A DNA stretch of 37,074 bases. Source: an uncultured Acidimicrobiaceae bacterium. Lineage in GTDB: Bacteria; Actinomycetota; Acidimicrobiia; Spongiisociales; UBA5794. Location: assembly GCA_947258375.1 (NCBI GenBank), contig CAMYIJ010000004.1, positions 1-37,074 of the forward strand, read 5' to 3'. Position 1 is the stretch's first letter. Every line of letters begins with the position of its first letter. Of the stretch, positions 1 to 8,319 are shown piece by piece. The position numbers and the translations under genes were made by a program. Under the pieces are notes generated by a model, which was not told the origin of the DNA, searched no databases, and saw only the letters and a program-made list of their open reading frames with translations.

Positions 1-764
1 TTGATGTCTGCGCCGTCGAAGAGATCGAGCGGCGATACTCTCCGGGCCGCTTCGGCCGTGCCCAGAACGACCGAGCCCACCGAGAACTCGATTTGCTCAT
101 CGGGGAAGAAGAGAAAGCCGCCGTCCTCAGTTGAGGTGACACCTTGCTGGGTGGGGCCCCGATAGCTCAGGCCCATCACGGGAGAGTCGATGAAGTGACC
201 GCGTCGCGGGTGGGCCAGCTCGTAGGTACCCGTCCAGCCCCACTGCGAGCCGGCGAATTCGTCCGGCCCGAAAGCCCAGGCGCCTTCTTCTAGAATGACC
301 TCTCCCAGGTCATCGAGTATCACCAGATCAGTGTGGACGGCGAACGTGGGGATACGGAGATCGCGAGACTGCGATCCCCAGCTGAAATCGAGATCCTCCT
401 TGAGGTCCAAGGTCAGCTGATGTTGGGACGCGGGGTTCTCGTACTCCTGTCTGTAGGGGAACTTGCCAAGTTTGGGATTCCCATTCTTGGAGGGAATCGG
501 GTCGACCTCGGGGTAGCCGACGTAGATATGTGTGGCCGCGATCTGCCAATCGCCCGAGGGCTCGATGCGTACCATGACTTTCTTCGGCGAGTTCCAAATG
601 CTCACCGTTCCGGCATCAATCGTCTGATCGGCTAATAGCTGTGTCTCGAAGAGACCAGGTCCGCCGTAGGCGTTGCCGGTTGGGCTTTGCGCCTGCGCTA
701 TCGGCAGGAGCGCCGGGAGCAGCAGTGCCACCCCCGTTAGAATCAATGCAATCTTGCGGGACAT
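1..764 (-). CDS. Secreted protein, partial (3' end outside window)
   Basis: This reading frame stays open from an ATG at 764-762 to the window edge (254 codons). A GGAGGGG ribosome site lies about 7 bases upstream of the start. Residues 1-26 form a Sec signal peptide (MSRK, a hydrophobic run, then a likely cleavage at AQA-Q). The mature part first holds a beta-rich stretch of the type 'tVsIWN..., TH.YVG, NGNPKLGKFPY', which I recall from secreted bacterial proteins of unknown role. It is followed by a segment resembling 'GlsYrG...GvTstedGgFlFfPdeqIeFsvGsvvLGta...sPLDLF', common at the N-terminus of large secreted or lipoprotein adhesin-like proteins. No enzyme motif is visible. It is divergent from the DsbA-like gene. 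Function is unknown; export is well supported, surface or adhesion role is a guess. Confidence 0.75.
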   Translation of the reverse strand, partial: MSRKIALILTGVALLLPALLPIAQAQSPTGNAYGGPGLFETQLLADQTIDAGTVSIWNSPKKVMVRIEPSGDWQIAATHIYVGYPEVDPIPSKNGNPKLGKFPYRQEYENPASQHQLTLDLKEDLDFSWGSQSRDLRIPTFAVHTDLVILDDLGEVILEEGAWAFGPDEFAGSQWGWTGTYELAHPRRGHFIDSPVMGLSYRGPTQQGVTSTEDGGFLFFPDEQIEFSVGSVVLGTAEAARRVSPLDLFDGADI

Positions 765-1107
765 CTCACTACCCCTCCGTGCTCCTGAGAGGGCAGCTCA
801 CCAAGATCAATCTCGATCGATGGCGTGAAGACCGCCCCCGGCAATCGTCCTTGCCGGACAACCAACGACGGTTCGCTGAGAGATCGACCCCTGCAGCGTC
901 ACCGATTCGTCTGTACGCCCTCTTTTGGTCAAGTGAATCAGCCGCGCCCGGTGGTGCCTATCGGGAATCCTCCCGATGCCGCCTTGCAGGGTGAGGCGCC
1001 AGCTGCGATCAGGGTCCTCCGACTCTGGCGGCGTCGATCGGCCTACCGTACGTTTGTTGACGTGCACCGGCCCGGGAATTCCCGGGTCGGAGACGCTGGG
1101 GGCGGCA
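765..1107. promoter_or_regulatory. Divergent intergenic region with a 16-bp perfect palindrome
   Basis: This stretch separates two divergently read genes and should hold both promoters. The clearest element is CCCGGGAATTCCCGGG at 1071-1086, a perfect palindrome ending 21 bases before the ATG of the DsbA-like gene. It could be an operator or a 5'-leader hairpin. Small open frames crossing this region on both strands have no ribosome site or recognisable product. I see no other convincing feature. Confidence 0.35.
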
Positions 1108-2556
1108 ATGACTGACATGCTCAGCTTCATGAAGGCCCGGGTCTTCACGGTTCTGCTCGCCCTTGCCTTGCTTGGCGCCTCTTGCACCACCAACGAAGCC
1201 GGGCCGTCAACTACGGCTGCCGAAGAGATCGCGTCGTCGTCGACGACTGCCGCCGACGAGATGGAGACCTCGACCACTGTCGCCGCGACGACGGCAGCCC
1301 CGACCGCGGCACTCGGGACAACAGCACCGGCGGCGCTCGAGGACAGCTACAACGGCCTCCCGGTGGGGTTCACCGACGATGGTTACCCCTACCTGGGTGC
1401 TCCCGACGCGCCGGTGTCACTGATCGAGTTCTCGGACTACCTATGCCCCTTCTGCGGTCGCCACGCCACCCAAACCAATCCCCGCCTGATAGAGCGTTAC
1501 GCCGCTTCGGGACAGGTCAGCTTCGTGTTTCGGGACTTCCCCCTGGCAGAGCTTCATCCCACCGCCCCATCCGGGCACGCGGCCGCTTTGTGCATCACGG
1601 AGCAGGGAGCCGCCCTCTTCTGGGCCATGCACGATGAGCTGTTCGCCCGCCAGGGGGAGTGGGCCTCGCTACCCGACAACAGCGGATTCCTGGCCGGCAT
1701 CGCCGAAGAAATCGGAGCCGATCTCGATGCTTACCAGGCGTGTGTGGGTTCAGGCAAAACCCTCCCGATTGTCGATGAGCGGGTCGCCGAGGGTCGCCAA
1801 CTGGGGTTCTCCGGCACGCCGGGCTTCCAAATCGTCGACAATCGCACCGACGAGGTCTTTGAGCTGGTCGGAGCGCAGCCGGTCGAGACCTTCGTCGCCG
1901 CCCTCGATTCGGTGATCGCCGGGGACGCGCCGGTCACCACCGACCCCCCAGAGGAGAAACCTGATCTTCCATACTGGGCCCACGAGGACGGCCTGGCTCC
2001 TGACCCGGATCGTCCCGGCTACAACCTGGCCGGGGACGCCTACCGGGGCGATACCGATGCCGAGCTGGTGGTGATCGAGATCTCCGACTTCCAGTGCCCG
2101 TTCTGCCAACGTCACACCCTGGAGACTCAGCCGGCTCTCGACGAGCAGTACGTCGACACCGGTGAGGTGACGTGGGTCTTCAAACACCTGCCGCTGCAGA
2201 TTCACCCGCAGGCTCTGGCGGCGGCCACCGCCGCCGAGTGCGCCGGTGACCAGCAGGCCTTCTGGGAGATGCACGACCTGCTCTTCGAACGGATTGACGA
2301 CTGGGCGGTCGAGCCGCCCGATGCGGCGTTGGTTGACCTGGCCGGCGAACTCGGGCTCGAGGAGGACCGGTTCACGTCGTGCCTAGGAAGCCGGACGGCC
2401 CTCGAGCGGGTTGTCGAGGACATCTACGACACGTCGGGGATCTTCGGCTCCACCCCTACGTTTGTGGTGCTGTACGACGGCTGGGCCACAGTCATCGACG
2501 GCGCTCGGCCATTCGAGGAATTTGTTGCTGCCTTTGAGGAGCTGACGGGGGAGTAG
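1108..2556 (+). CDS. Lipoprotein with two DsbA-like thioredoxin domains
   Basis: The 482-residue protein starts at ATG 1108; ATGs at 1117 and 1129 are alternatives. The frame is open further upstream, but that part lacks a signal sequence. The N-terminus is a lipoprotein signal ending LLGASC, followed by a Thr/Ala/Ser-rich linker of about 60 residues. Two DsbA-family thioredoxin folds follow, each with a CPFC active site (residues 113-116 and 330-333) and each preceded by an 'ieFSDy'/'ieiSDF' strand. Family knowledge suggests thiol-disulfide exchange on the outer face of the membrane, as oxidase or isomerase. Two complete catalytic domains in one chain are unusual compared with one-domain actinobacterial DsbA proteins. 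It appears monocistronic, and a palindromic repeat begins 11 bases after its stop. The fold assignment is secure; substrates are unknown. Confidence 0.88.
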   Translation: MTDMLSFMKARVFTVLLALALLGASCTTNEAGPSTTAAEEIASSSTTAADEMETSTTVAATTAAPTAALGTTAPAALEDSYNGLPVGFTDDGYPYLGAPDAPVSLIEFSDYLCPFCGRHATQTNPRLIERYAASGQVSFVFRDFPLAELHPTAPSGHAAALCITEQGAALFWAMHDELFARQGEWASLPDNSGFLAGIAEEIGADLDAYQACVGSGKTLPIVDERVAEGRQLGFSGTPGFQIVDNRTDEVFELVGAQPVETFVAALDSVIAGDAPVTTDPPEEKPDLPYWAHEDGLAPDPDRPGYNLAGDAYRGDTDAELVVIEISDFQCPFCQRHTLETQPALDEQYVDTGEVTWVFKHLPLQIHPQALAAATAAECAGDQQAFWEMHDLLFERIDDWAVEPPDAALVDLAGELGLEEDRFTSCLGSRTALERVVEDIYDTSGIFGSTPTFVVLYDGWATVIDGARPFEEFVAAFEELTGE

Positions 2557-2566
2557 CGCATTTGAT

Positions 2567-2622
2567 TGCGTTTGTTGTGCCTAGACCCGGGCTATAGCGC
2601 CGGATTAAGCACAACGAACGCA
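2567..2622. repeat. Dispersed palindromic repeat, copy 1 of 3
   Basis: This ~56-bp inverted repeat begins 11 bases after the DsbA-like stop codon. Its right arm, CCGGATTAAGCACAACGAAC plus GC, is identical to the right arm of copy 2 at 21326-21347. The left arm is degenerate, with about 17 of 22 positions pairing. The centre is GCTATAGC. No T-run follows, so it is not a classical intrinsic terminator, although it could act as one or as an mRNA 3'-end stabiliser. The rest of the gap to 2858 shows nothing I can assign. Confidence 0.75.
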
Positions 2623-2858
2623 GAGGTCTTCAAGCGCGAGCTGCGGGAGACGGCGACGTGATTCGCGTTTGCTGCAATCCTCTCATCGACGGGTACCGCA
2701 CGACTGGGTGGGGTGAGCCGAGTCTCTGGAAACCAAAGGGCGAATGTAATGTCGGGCCGGACGACGCTGTTCAGACAAAGCGAACCGAATGGGGCCCCAC
2801 ATGTTGAGATCAGGCAACGATCCGACGACCACCACTGGCCCGGTGCGGCAGGTTGTCA

Positions 2859-3206
2859 ATGATTAGGCACATAGTTCCTGAGGATTCACCACTCATCCCG
2901 GAGCCACGGAACAGCCTGGAATTGCGCGCTCTCATCGGAAGGGCAACCGGGTTGGATGCATTGAGCATGACATGGGTACGGCTCGACGGTACCCACCAGC
3001 GGTTGAAAACTGGAGATACGGTGCGGGTTTACTATGTCCTCTCTGGTCAATTCGATTTCTTCTTCGACCAGGACCCGATGCTGACCGCGGCGCAAGGTCA
3101 TACGGTCGTCATGGACGCCGGTACCACCTATGGCCTCACTGGGACTGGTGAATACCTCGTCATCAACGCTCCGGCGTTTTCCGAAGGTGACGATCAGTAC
3201 CTCTGA
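2859..3206 (+). CDS. Small single-domain cupin protein
   Basis: The 115-residue product fits a single cupin beta-barrel. It has a 'vYYVLSGqfdFff' strand, an 'aaqGhtVvmdAGttYgLtGtGeYLvinaPaF' second motif and a conserved-looking glycine pattern. Metal-binding histidines are sparse (H49 in 'GTHQRL' is the main candidate), so a binding rather than catalytic role is possible. ATG 2859 is preferred, with GGCAGG about 8 bases upstream; a TTG two codons earlier is also in frame. The gene stands alone, convergent with the ABC transporter operon. It may bind or sense a small molecule handled by the neighbouring catabolic island, but this is inference. Confidence 0.65.
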   Translation: MIRHIVPEDSPLIPEPRNSLELRALIGRATGLDALSMTWVRLDGTHQRLKTGDTVRVYYVLSGQFDFFFDQDPMLTAAQGHTVVMDAGTTYGLTGTGEYLVINAPAFSEGDDQYL

Positions 3207-3274
3207 AGGCCTACGGCAACAGTGTGACTGCCAGTCGATCAGGCAGGGCTGCTGCGTCCGGACCCGGATTCTGG

Positions 3275-3961
3275 CTATCTCAGTGTCGTGCCGGTCGCGA
3301 GCGTTGGCTCGATCCCCATGCGGCTCTCCACCAAGCGCAGAAGGGCCGCAATGATGTTGACCAGAATCAAGTAGATGACGGCTGCCGCCACGTACATCTC
3401 GAAGGGCCGGAATGTGGATTGGGCGATACGGTTTGTCGTGAACATGAGCTCGGGCACCGCAATGACTGCCAGTATCGCCGAGTCCTTTAGAGCGTCGATC
3501 ATATGATTGCCGACCGACGGCAGCGCTATGCGGCTTGCTTGCGGCGCGATGACCCGTCGGAATACGTCCCAGGGTCGCAGTCCCAGGGCCTGGGCAGCCT
3601 CATACTGACCCTCATCGACCGCATCTAGCCCGGCACGAAACACTTCAGCCAGGTAGGCGCTGTTGAGCAGGGCCAAGGTGAGGCCACCGACGACAAGGGC
3701 AGGCAGAAGGATGCCGGTGGCGACCGCGACGCCGTTGAACAACCAGATCACCAGCACATAGAGCGCCGCACCTCGAAAGAAGTTCACCCACAGGAAGCTG
3801 GCCACGCGAGCCGGGATGAGACGGGACCGCCTTCCCGCCGCCAGGATGACCCCAACGACCAGCGCGGCGAAGAAGCCGACCGCTGTCACCCCCAGCGTGA
3901 CGCGGGTGGCGCGAAGCAGCTGGGGCAGACTCGTCAATACCAGATCGAAGTCGAAATCCAT
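3275..3961 (-). CDS. ABC transporter permease, polar amino acid family (HisM/GlnP type)
   Basis: The 228-residue membrane protein has several hydrophobic helices. It carries the EAA cytoplasmic loop: 'YEAAQALGLRPWDVFRRVIAPQA', approximately residues 118-140, which docks on the ATPase. The start ATG at 3961 is chosen because the upstream permease stops at 3963, giving a TGACATG junction with one base between stop and start. Longer in-frame starts would overlap that gene deeply. It forms one of two permease subunits of an importer with the next two genes and the binding protein at 6265-7221. Family knowledge predicts uptake of a polar amino acid or a related zwitterion. Last gene of a leftward operon. 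Confidence 0.9.
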   Translation of the reverse strand: MDFDFDLVLTSLPQLLRATRVTLGVTAVGFFAALVVGVILAAGRRSRLIPARVASFLWVNFFRGAALYVLVIWLFNGVAVATGILLPALVVGGLTLALLNSAYLAEVFRAGLDAVDEGQYEAAQALGLRPWDVFRRVIAPQASRIALPSVGNHMIDALKDSAILAVIAVPELMFTTNRIAQSTFRPFEMYVAAAVIYLILVNIIAALLRLVESRMGIEPTLATGTTLR

Positions 3962-3962
3962 G

Positions 3963-4631
3963 TCAGCCGGTCCGGTCGAGTCTGCGTTCGAGCATTGCAA
4001 CGGCACCGGCCAAAGACAGGGTCACCGCAATGATGGTCATGCCCGAGAATGTGTAAAGCTCAAATGGAGCGAAATACTGCAGGGAGATATCCCGCGACAC
4101 GTAGAACATATCCGCAACCCCGATGACTGATACAAAGGTCGCGCCCTTGAGCAGAGCGACGAGGAGATTGAGGGCGGGCGGGATCGCGATCCGGAAAGCC
4201 TGTGGCAACACGACGTATCGCATCCGGCCAAAGGGTGACAGACCGATGGCATCGGCTGCCTCCCACTGACCGGCGTCGACGCCTTTCAGTGCGCCGCGGT
4301 AGATCTCTGACGCATAGGCGGCGCCGGTCAGCCCAAGAGCTGCGACTGCCGCAACGAAGGGAGTCAGGACGAGAGCAGATACCTGCGGGGCTCCGTAGTA
4401 CACCAGGAAGAGGAATAGGAACAGTGGGATGCTCCTGAGGACCTCGACCACAACCGCCACCGGGATGCGGAGGATCGGAAGCCGGGAGGCTCGCAGCAAA
4501 GTCATCGCAAGACCCAGCGTCATTGCGACGGCGTAGGCGAACGCCGCAATCACAACCAGAAGGCCGAGGCCGGCCATCAACCGGTCGAGGTTCTCCGTCA
4601 CGAGGCCCCAGTCCAGTCGATAATCGATCAA
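3963..4631 (-). CDS. ABC transporter permease, polar amino acid family (second subunit)
   Basis: This 222-residue permease begins 'MIDYRLDWGLVTENLDRLMAGLG', a typical N-terminus for this family, followed by about five transmembrane stretches. An EAA loop, 'WEAADAIGLSPFGRMRYVVLPQA', lies near residues 121-143. It is separated from the ATPase gene by two bases and from the other permease by one base, so the three are translationally coupled. It should pair with the other permease as a heterodimeric channel in the cytoplasmic membrane. Substrate cannot be read from sequence; the neighbourhood suggests the compound degraded by the island. Confidence 0.9.
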   Translation of the reverse strand: MIDYRLDWGLVTENLDRLMAGLGLLVVIAAFAYAVAMTLGLAMTLLRASRLPILRIPVAVVVEVLRSIPLFLFLFLVYYGAPQVSALVLTPFVAAVAALGLTGAAYASEIYRGALKGVDAGQWEAADAIGLSPFGRMRYVVLPQAFRIAIPPALNLLVALLKGATFVSVIGVADMFYVSRDISLQYFAPFELYTFSGMTIIAVTLSLAGAVAMLERRLDRTG

Positions 4632-4633
4632 GT

Positions 4634-5455
4634 TCAGTCCCCCTGGATGGATCGAAGGAATGAGCGGGTGCGCTCGTGCTGAGGGTTCATCATGGCCGCG
4701 GGCGTACCCTGCTCGACGATGTTGCCTTCATCCATGAACACGAAGCGATCGGCCACCTCCATGGCAAACCCCATCTCATGGGTGACCACCATCATTGTCA
4801 TCCCGGCGGCAGCCAACTCCCTCATCTGAGCCAGCACCTCGCCCACCAGCTCCGGATCCAAGGCAGACGTCACCTCATCGAAGAGCATTAGCCGGGGTTC
4901 CAACGCCAGGGCCCGCGCTATGGCCAACCGTTGCTTTTGGCCTCCAGACAGTACGGCCGGGCTAGCGTCGGCCTTGTCGGCGAGTCCGACCGCTTCAAGC
5001 TCGCGATCAGCGCGTTCGCGGGCCTCGTCAGTCGTGAGCCCGGACACGCGGACCAGCCCCAGCATCACGTTCTCGCGCGCCGATAGGTGAGGAAAGACGT
5101 TGAAATGCTGGAACACCATGCCCATATGGGCTCTCAGCTCCTGTAGTCTTCTTCTTTCTCGGCGACCCGCGAAGGGGTTCCAGCGGCTCGTTGCCGGTTC
5201 GACTACCCGCACACCTTCGAACCACACCTCGCCTGAAGTCGGCGGTGTCAACATGTTGACACCCCGCAGCAAAGTTGACTTCCCTGAACCGGAGGGGCCG
5301 GCGATCACTACCACCTCACCCCTTTCGATCGTGAGGTCAATACCGTCTAGAACGCACAAATCTCCGAAGTACTTTCGGATGTCTTTGAGCTCCAGGGCCG
5401 GCTGATCGGCCCGCCGGCCGTTGCGCACGTCTCCTGCCTCCGGCACGTCAGGCAT
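4634..5455 (-). CDS. ABC transporter ATP-binding protein, polar amino acid family (GlnQ/HisP type)
   Basis: This 273-residue ATPase has all nucleotide-binding motifs: Walker A GPSGSGKST (53-61), Q-loop Q116, signature LSGGQ (169-173), Walker B LMLFDE (189-194) and a switch histidine in 'VVTHEMGFA'. About 20 extra residues (WNPFAGRRERRR) sit between Walker A and the Q-loop; a basic insertion here is seen in some amino-acid importers. The start overlaps the stop of the SDR gene by 8 bases. It powers import with the two permeases downstream and the lipoprotein at 6265-7221. Confidence 0.93.
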   Translation of the reverse strand: MPDVPEAGDVRNGRRADQPALELKDIRKYFGDLCVLDGIDLTIERGEVVVIAGPSGSGKSTLLRGVNMLTPPTSGEVWFEGVRVVEPATSRWNPFAGRRERRRLQELRAHMGMVFQHFNVFPHLSARENVMLGLVRVSGLTTDEARERADRELEAVGLADKADASPAVLSGGQKQRLAIARALALEPRLMLFDEVTSALDPELVGEVLAQMRELAAAGMTMMVVTHEMGFAMEVADRFVFMDEGNIVEQGTPAAMMNPQHERTRSFLRSIQGD

Positions 5456-6194
5456 GGGCTAACCACCCTCCATCTACAGGCACAAACGCGCCGGTTACAT
5501 AGGACGCCTCGGGCGAAGCCAAGAAAGCCACCACACTTGCGATTTCTTCAGGCCGGGCGGCCCGACCGATCGGGACACGATCCAGCAGTCGACGGGATCG
5601 ATCTGGATCGTTGAGACTTGCGGAGCTCATTGGTGTGTCGGTGACCCCGGGGCCGACGACGTTGACGGTGATACCGTGCGGGGCCCAATCAACGGCCATT
5701 GCGCGTCCGAGCATCACGACGGCGCCTTTTGAGGTCGCATAGGATGTCTGTTCCCGTAGAGCTACCACCGAGTTGATCGATCCGACTAGGACAACCCGGC
5801 CGGCGACGCCGTGCGCCAGCATGTGGCGGACGGCTGCCCGAGCCGTAACCAAGCTGCCACGCACGTTGACTGCCTGTATTCGATCAAAGACTTCCAAATT
5901 CAGGTCCTGGGCGAGGCCGTGCTGCTCAATGCCGGCAGCGGTTACAACCGCCGCCGGCGGGCCGAGCACTGAGGCGGCCTCATCGATGGCTGACTCTACC
6001 TGGAGCTCATCTCGAACATCGACGGCCAAGGCGACGGACTCGCTCAGTGCACCAGCCGTGCGTCGGGCAGCCTCTCCATTGATGTCGAGGCAGGCGACCG
6101 CCATGCCTGCCCGATCCAATGCGACGGCGCAGGCCGCGCCGATACCCGATCCGGCCCCTGTGACAACGGCAGCTGGGCGGTCGGGACTGGTCAT
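5448..6194 (-). CDS. Short-chain dehydrogenase/reductase (SDR) in the transporter operon
   Basis: The 248-residue protein is a classical SDR. It has the NAD(P)-binding 'VVTGAGSGIGAACA' near residue 10, the acidic residue of 'ACLDING' that suggests NAD(H) preference, a degenerate NNAG motif ('VVTAAGIEQHG'), catalytic Ser in 'VLVGSINS' and 'YATSKGA' with Tyr and Lys. The C-terminus 'YVTGAFVPVDGGW' is typical of the FabG-like group. It sits between the binding-protein gene and the ATPase gene and so probably acts on the imported compound or a hydroxy-acid product of it. Exact substrate unknown. Confidence 0.88.
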   Translation of the reverse strand: MTSPDRPAAVVTGAGSGIGAACAVALDRAGMAVACLDINGEAARRTAGALSESVALAVDVRDELQVESAIDEAASVLGPPAAVVTAAGIEQHGLAQDLNLEVFDRIQAVNVRGSLVTARAAVRHMLAHGVAGRVVLVGSINSVVALREQTSYATSKGAVVMLGRAMAVDWAPHGITVNVVGPGVTDTPMSSASLNDPDRSRRLLDRVPIGRAARPEEIASVVAFLASPEASYVTGAFVPVDGGWLAHA

Positions 6195-6222
6195 GTCAGC
6201 TCTTTGTCCTCGCCATGGATAC

Positions 6223-6257
6223 TCGTGCGGCCCGCGCTAGGTGCGCGGGCCGCACGA
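6223..6257 (-). promoter_or_regulatory. Strong intercistronic hairpin between binding-protein and SDR genes
   Basis: Two perfectly complementary 14-base arms (6223-6236 and 6244-6257) flank a 7-base loop. The stem is very G+C-rich, with GTGCGGCCCGCG as its core. It starts 8 bases after the binding-protein stop codon in the leftward operon. No T-run follows, so it resembles the stem-loops that follow solute-binding-protein genes in ABC operons. Those stabilise the upstream mRNA or lower downstream expression so that binding protein is made in excess. Confidence 0.65.
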
Positions 6258-6264
6258 TACAGAT

Positions 6265-7221
6265 TCAGTCAATCGCCGCAGCTGCTCCCAGCCAGGGCGA
6301 GTAGACGGGCACAGTCGGAACGCCGGCGGCCCTGGCGGCATTGCCGACTCGCTCGTTCCAGAATGAAGACAGGCGACCGCGAATCGTGTTGTAGTGGAGC
6401 CAATTGTCCACCCACGCCTTCATACGGAAGTCGCCCAGCGGCATGAACCACGTGTTGATATCGGCGAACAACGCCGGGCCCTCCAGCACTTCGAGAACCG
6501 AGTTCGCCTCGAGCGCTCCGGCAACGTTGAACTCACCGAGCAGAACGGCGTCGGCGCGCCCTGTGGCGGCCTCTTGTACGGCCGGCTGCTGCTCGAGAGA
6601 TACCAGCTCGGCGTTGGGGAACAGCTGGCGAGCCGAAGCTTCCTGGGCTGATCCGGCCAGAACCGCCAGACGCACGCCGGCAGCGTTGAGTTGGTCTGCC
6701 GAGGTAACCGGCGAGTCCGCGTTGCGCAAGATGATGTTGTTCTCGATGAACAGCGGCTGGCCGGCGAACATCACCTGCTGTGCTCGTGATGGGAGGATGG
6801 TCGCGCCGATGGCCGATACGTCGAATCGTCCTGCAGCCAATGCACCAAATAGTTCGCCGAATGGCACTTCTACGAACTCCAGTTGCACGTCACGGTTGAG
6901 GTCGGTGAGCATGGCCTGGGCGAGCTCGACGGTGTAGCCGGCCGGCTCGCCGGACTCGTCGCGCAGCTGCAGCGGGGGGAACGTAAGGTCGGCGCCTACC
7001 TTGACGGTCTCGCCGTCACGAACACGATCGAACAGGGACCTCGAGGACGAGTCACCATCCGCCGCTGCCGCAGAGACTTCGCCTCCGTCGTCGCAAGCGG
7101 TCGCCAGAAGGGCGAGTCCGCCAACAGCCGCCGCTCCTCGGGTGATGAATTGCCGTCGACTGGTGCCACTTTCGAGGCGATCGTGTTCGTCCTGTACTCG
7201 ACGATGAAGCTCTCTATCCAC
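6265..7221 (-). CDS. Extracellular solute-binding lipoprotein, family 3, Tat-type signal
   Basis: The 318-residue protein starts at GTG 7221 with AGAAGGAG about 8 bases upstream. A twin-arginine motif SRRQFI (residues 21-26), a hydrophobic stretch and a lipobox LLATAC (Cys 43) indicate export by Tat and lipid anchoring on the outer face of the membrane. The mature part matches SBP_bac_3: 'VKVGADLTFPPLQLRDESGE' followed by 'GYTVELAQAMLTDL', then 'FGELFGALAAGRFDVSAIGATI'. The C-terminal half 'WFMPLGDFRMKAWVDNWLH' is also family-like. It is the first gene of the leftward transporter operon and would set substrate choice. An IclR-type operator lies 55 bases upstream of the start. Confidence 0.92.
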   Translation of the reverse strand: MDRELHRRVQDEHDRLESGTSRRQFITRGAAAVGGLALLATACDDGGEVSAAAADGDSSSRSLFDRVRDGETVKVGADLTFPPLQLRDESGEPAGYTVELAQAMLTDLNRDVQLEFVEVPFGELFGALAAGRFDVSAIGATILPSRAQQVMFAGQPLFIENNIILRNADSPVTSADQLNAAGVRLAVLAGSAQEASARQLFPNAELVSLEQQPAVQEAATGRADAVLLGEFNVAGALEANSVLEVLEGPALFADINTWFMPLGDFRMKAWVDNWLHYNTIRGRLSSFWNERVGNAARAAGVPTVPVYSPWLGAAAAID

Positions 7222-7275
7222 GATTTGTCTCCTTCTCAGCTACTGCGTAGCCCGCCGTAAGACGTGCGTTACACC

Positions 7276-7290
7276 GTTCGTTTATCGCAC
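7276..7290 (+). promoter_or_regulatory. Candidate IclR/PcaR-type operator A
   Basis: GTTCGTTTATCGCAC is an imperfect 15-bp palindrome of the form GTkC-N6-CGmAC. It lies 55 bases upstream of the binding-protein start codon, in its probable promoter. As I recall, the operator of Pseudomonas PcaR is GTTCGATAATCGCAC, which differs at two positions. The island encodes a PcaR-like IclR protein at 20460-21263. Confidence 0.6.
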
Positions 7291-7447
7291 ATCTGTACGA
7301 TAATTGGGGGAACATAAGCAGCCTGGTCGCCGAATGTCAACGAGGACGAAGGGTATCCCCCTTTGTTCTGGTTTCTGTGCGTGGCCAATTTGGCAACGGT
7401 GTTTCACCGACACACTATTGGCAGCTGCACGCCAACACGGATATGAT

Positions 7448-7462
7448 GTGCGAACTATGCAC
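7448..7462 (-). promoter_or_regulatory. Candidate IclR/PcaR-type operator B1
   Basis: On the minus strand this reads GTGCATAGTTCGCAC and fits GTkC-N6-CGmAC. Its extended context, ACAATCGTgCATAGTtCG, is nearly identical to that of operator C at 19208-19222 (ACAATCGTtCATAGTgCG). It lies 48 bases before the CoA-transferase start. Confidence 0.6.
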
Positions 7463-7466
7463 GATT

Positions 7467-7481
7467 GTGCTTTATGCGCAC
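7467..7481 (+). promoter_or_regulatory. Candidate IclR/PcaR-type operator B2
   Basis: GTGCTTTATGCGCAC fits the same 15-bp pattern and starts 5 bases after operator B1 ends. The centre-to-centre distance is 19 bp. It ends 29 bases before the start of the CoA-transferase gene. Paired adjacent sites are common for tetrameric IclR proteins. Confidence 0.5.
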
Positions 7482-7509
7482 ACATCCCGCGGAGCTGTCC
7501 AGTACAAGA

Positions 7510-8319
7510 ATGACCACCGCCATCTCTCTCAATCAGGCGATCGCCGCCCAGGTGCACGATGGAGACACTGTTGCCCTCGAAGGGTTCACGCACTTGATTC
7601 CTTTCGCTGCGGCTCACGAGATCATCCGCCAGCGTCGCCGCGATCTGACACTCGTTCGGATGACTCCAGACCTGATCTATGACCAGATGATCGGCGCCGG
7701 CTGTGCCAAGAAGCTGGTCTTCTCTTGGGGCGGAAACCCCGGAGTCGGGTCGTTGCGGAGGTTCCGTGATGCAATCGAGAACTCCTGGCCGGTGCCTCTC
7801 GAAATCGAGGAGCACAGCCATGCCGGCATGGCGAACCGCTACGTGGCCGGAGCGTCGGGCATGCCGTTCACCGTCATGAAGGGATACGCAGGGACATCGC
7901 TTCCCGACAACACGAAGAATGTTGCCTTCATCGATTGCCCTTTCACGGGAGAGACCGTCGCGGCGGTGGCGGCAATCAACCCGGATGTCGGCATTGTGCA
8001 CGCCCAGCGAGCGGACCGCGAAGGGAACATCCAGATCTGGGGCATTGCGGGTGTGCAAAGGGAGGTGCTGCTTGCCTCTACCCGGACCATCGTGACCGTC
8101 GAAGAGGTCGTTGACGAGTTAGACCCCCGCCCCCGAGACATCGTGATTCCCGCAATGGCTGTCGACTTCGTGTGCGAGGTTCCAGGAGGAGCAAGGCCGT
8201 CCTATGCCCTCGGCTACTACGAGAGGGACAATGAGGCCTATCGGGCATGGGATGGAATCAGCCGCGACCGGAGTCATTTCACCGCCTGGCTGAGCGAGAA
8301 AGTATTGGACATCACATGA
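7510..8319 (+). CDS. CoA-transferase subunit A (glutaconate/3-oxoadipate CoA-transferase-like)
   Basis: The 269-residue protein belongs to the family I CoA-transferase alpha subunits. 'AAQVHDGDTVALEGFTHLIP' at the N-terminus and 'LVFSWGGNPGVGSL' are characteristic, as is 'VTVEEVVDELDPRP' near the end. This subgroup is often annotated as 3-oxoadipate or glutaconate CoA-transferase. The reaction would move CoA from an acyl donor (for example succinyl- or acetyl-CoA) to a carboxylic acid. ATG 7510 is chosen because an earlier in-frame TTG at 7465 would run through operator B2 and adds no conserved sequence. It overlaps subunit B by four bases (ATGA). A PcaR-like regulator in the same island agrees with a dicarboxylate or 3-oxoacid substrate, but the actual acid is unknown. 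Confidence 0.88.
   Translation: MTTAISLNQAIAAQVHDGDTVALEGFTHLIPFAAAHEIIRQRRRDLTLVRMTPDLIYDQMIGAGCAKKLVFSWGGNPGVGSLRRFRDAIENSWPVPLEIEEHSHAGMANRYVAGASGMPFTVMKGYAGTSLPDNTKNVAFIDCPFTGETVAAVAAINPDVGIVHAQRADREGNIQIWGIAGVQREVLLASTRTIVTVEEVVDELDPRPRDIVIPAMAVDFVCEVPGGARPSYALGYYERDNEAYRAWDGISRDRSHFTAWLSEKVLDIT

Noticed and set aside
641..1277. Small frames in the 641-1277 region on both strands
   Set aside because: They overlap the start of the secreted protein or of the DsbA-like lipoprotein, lack ribosome sites and show no domain.
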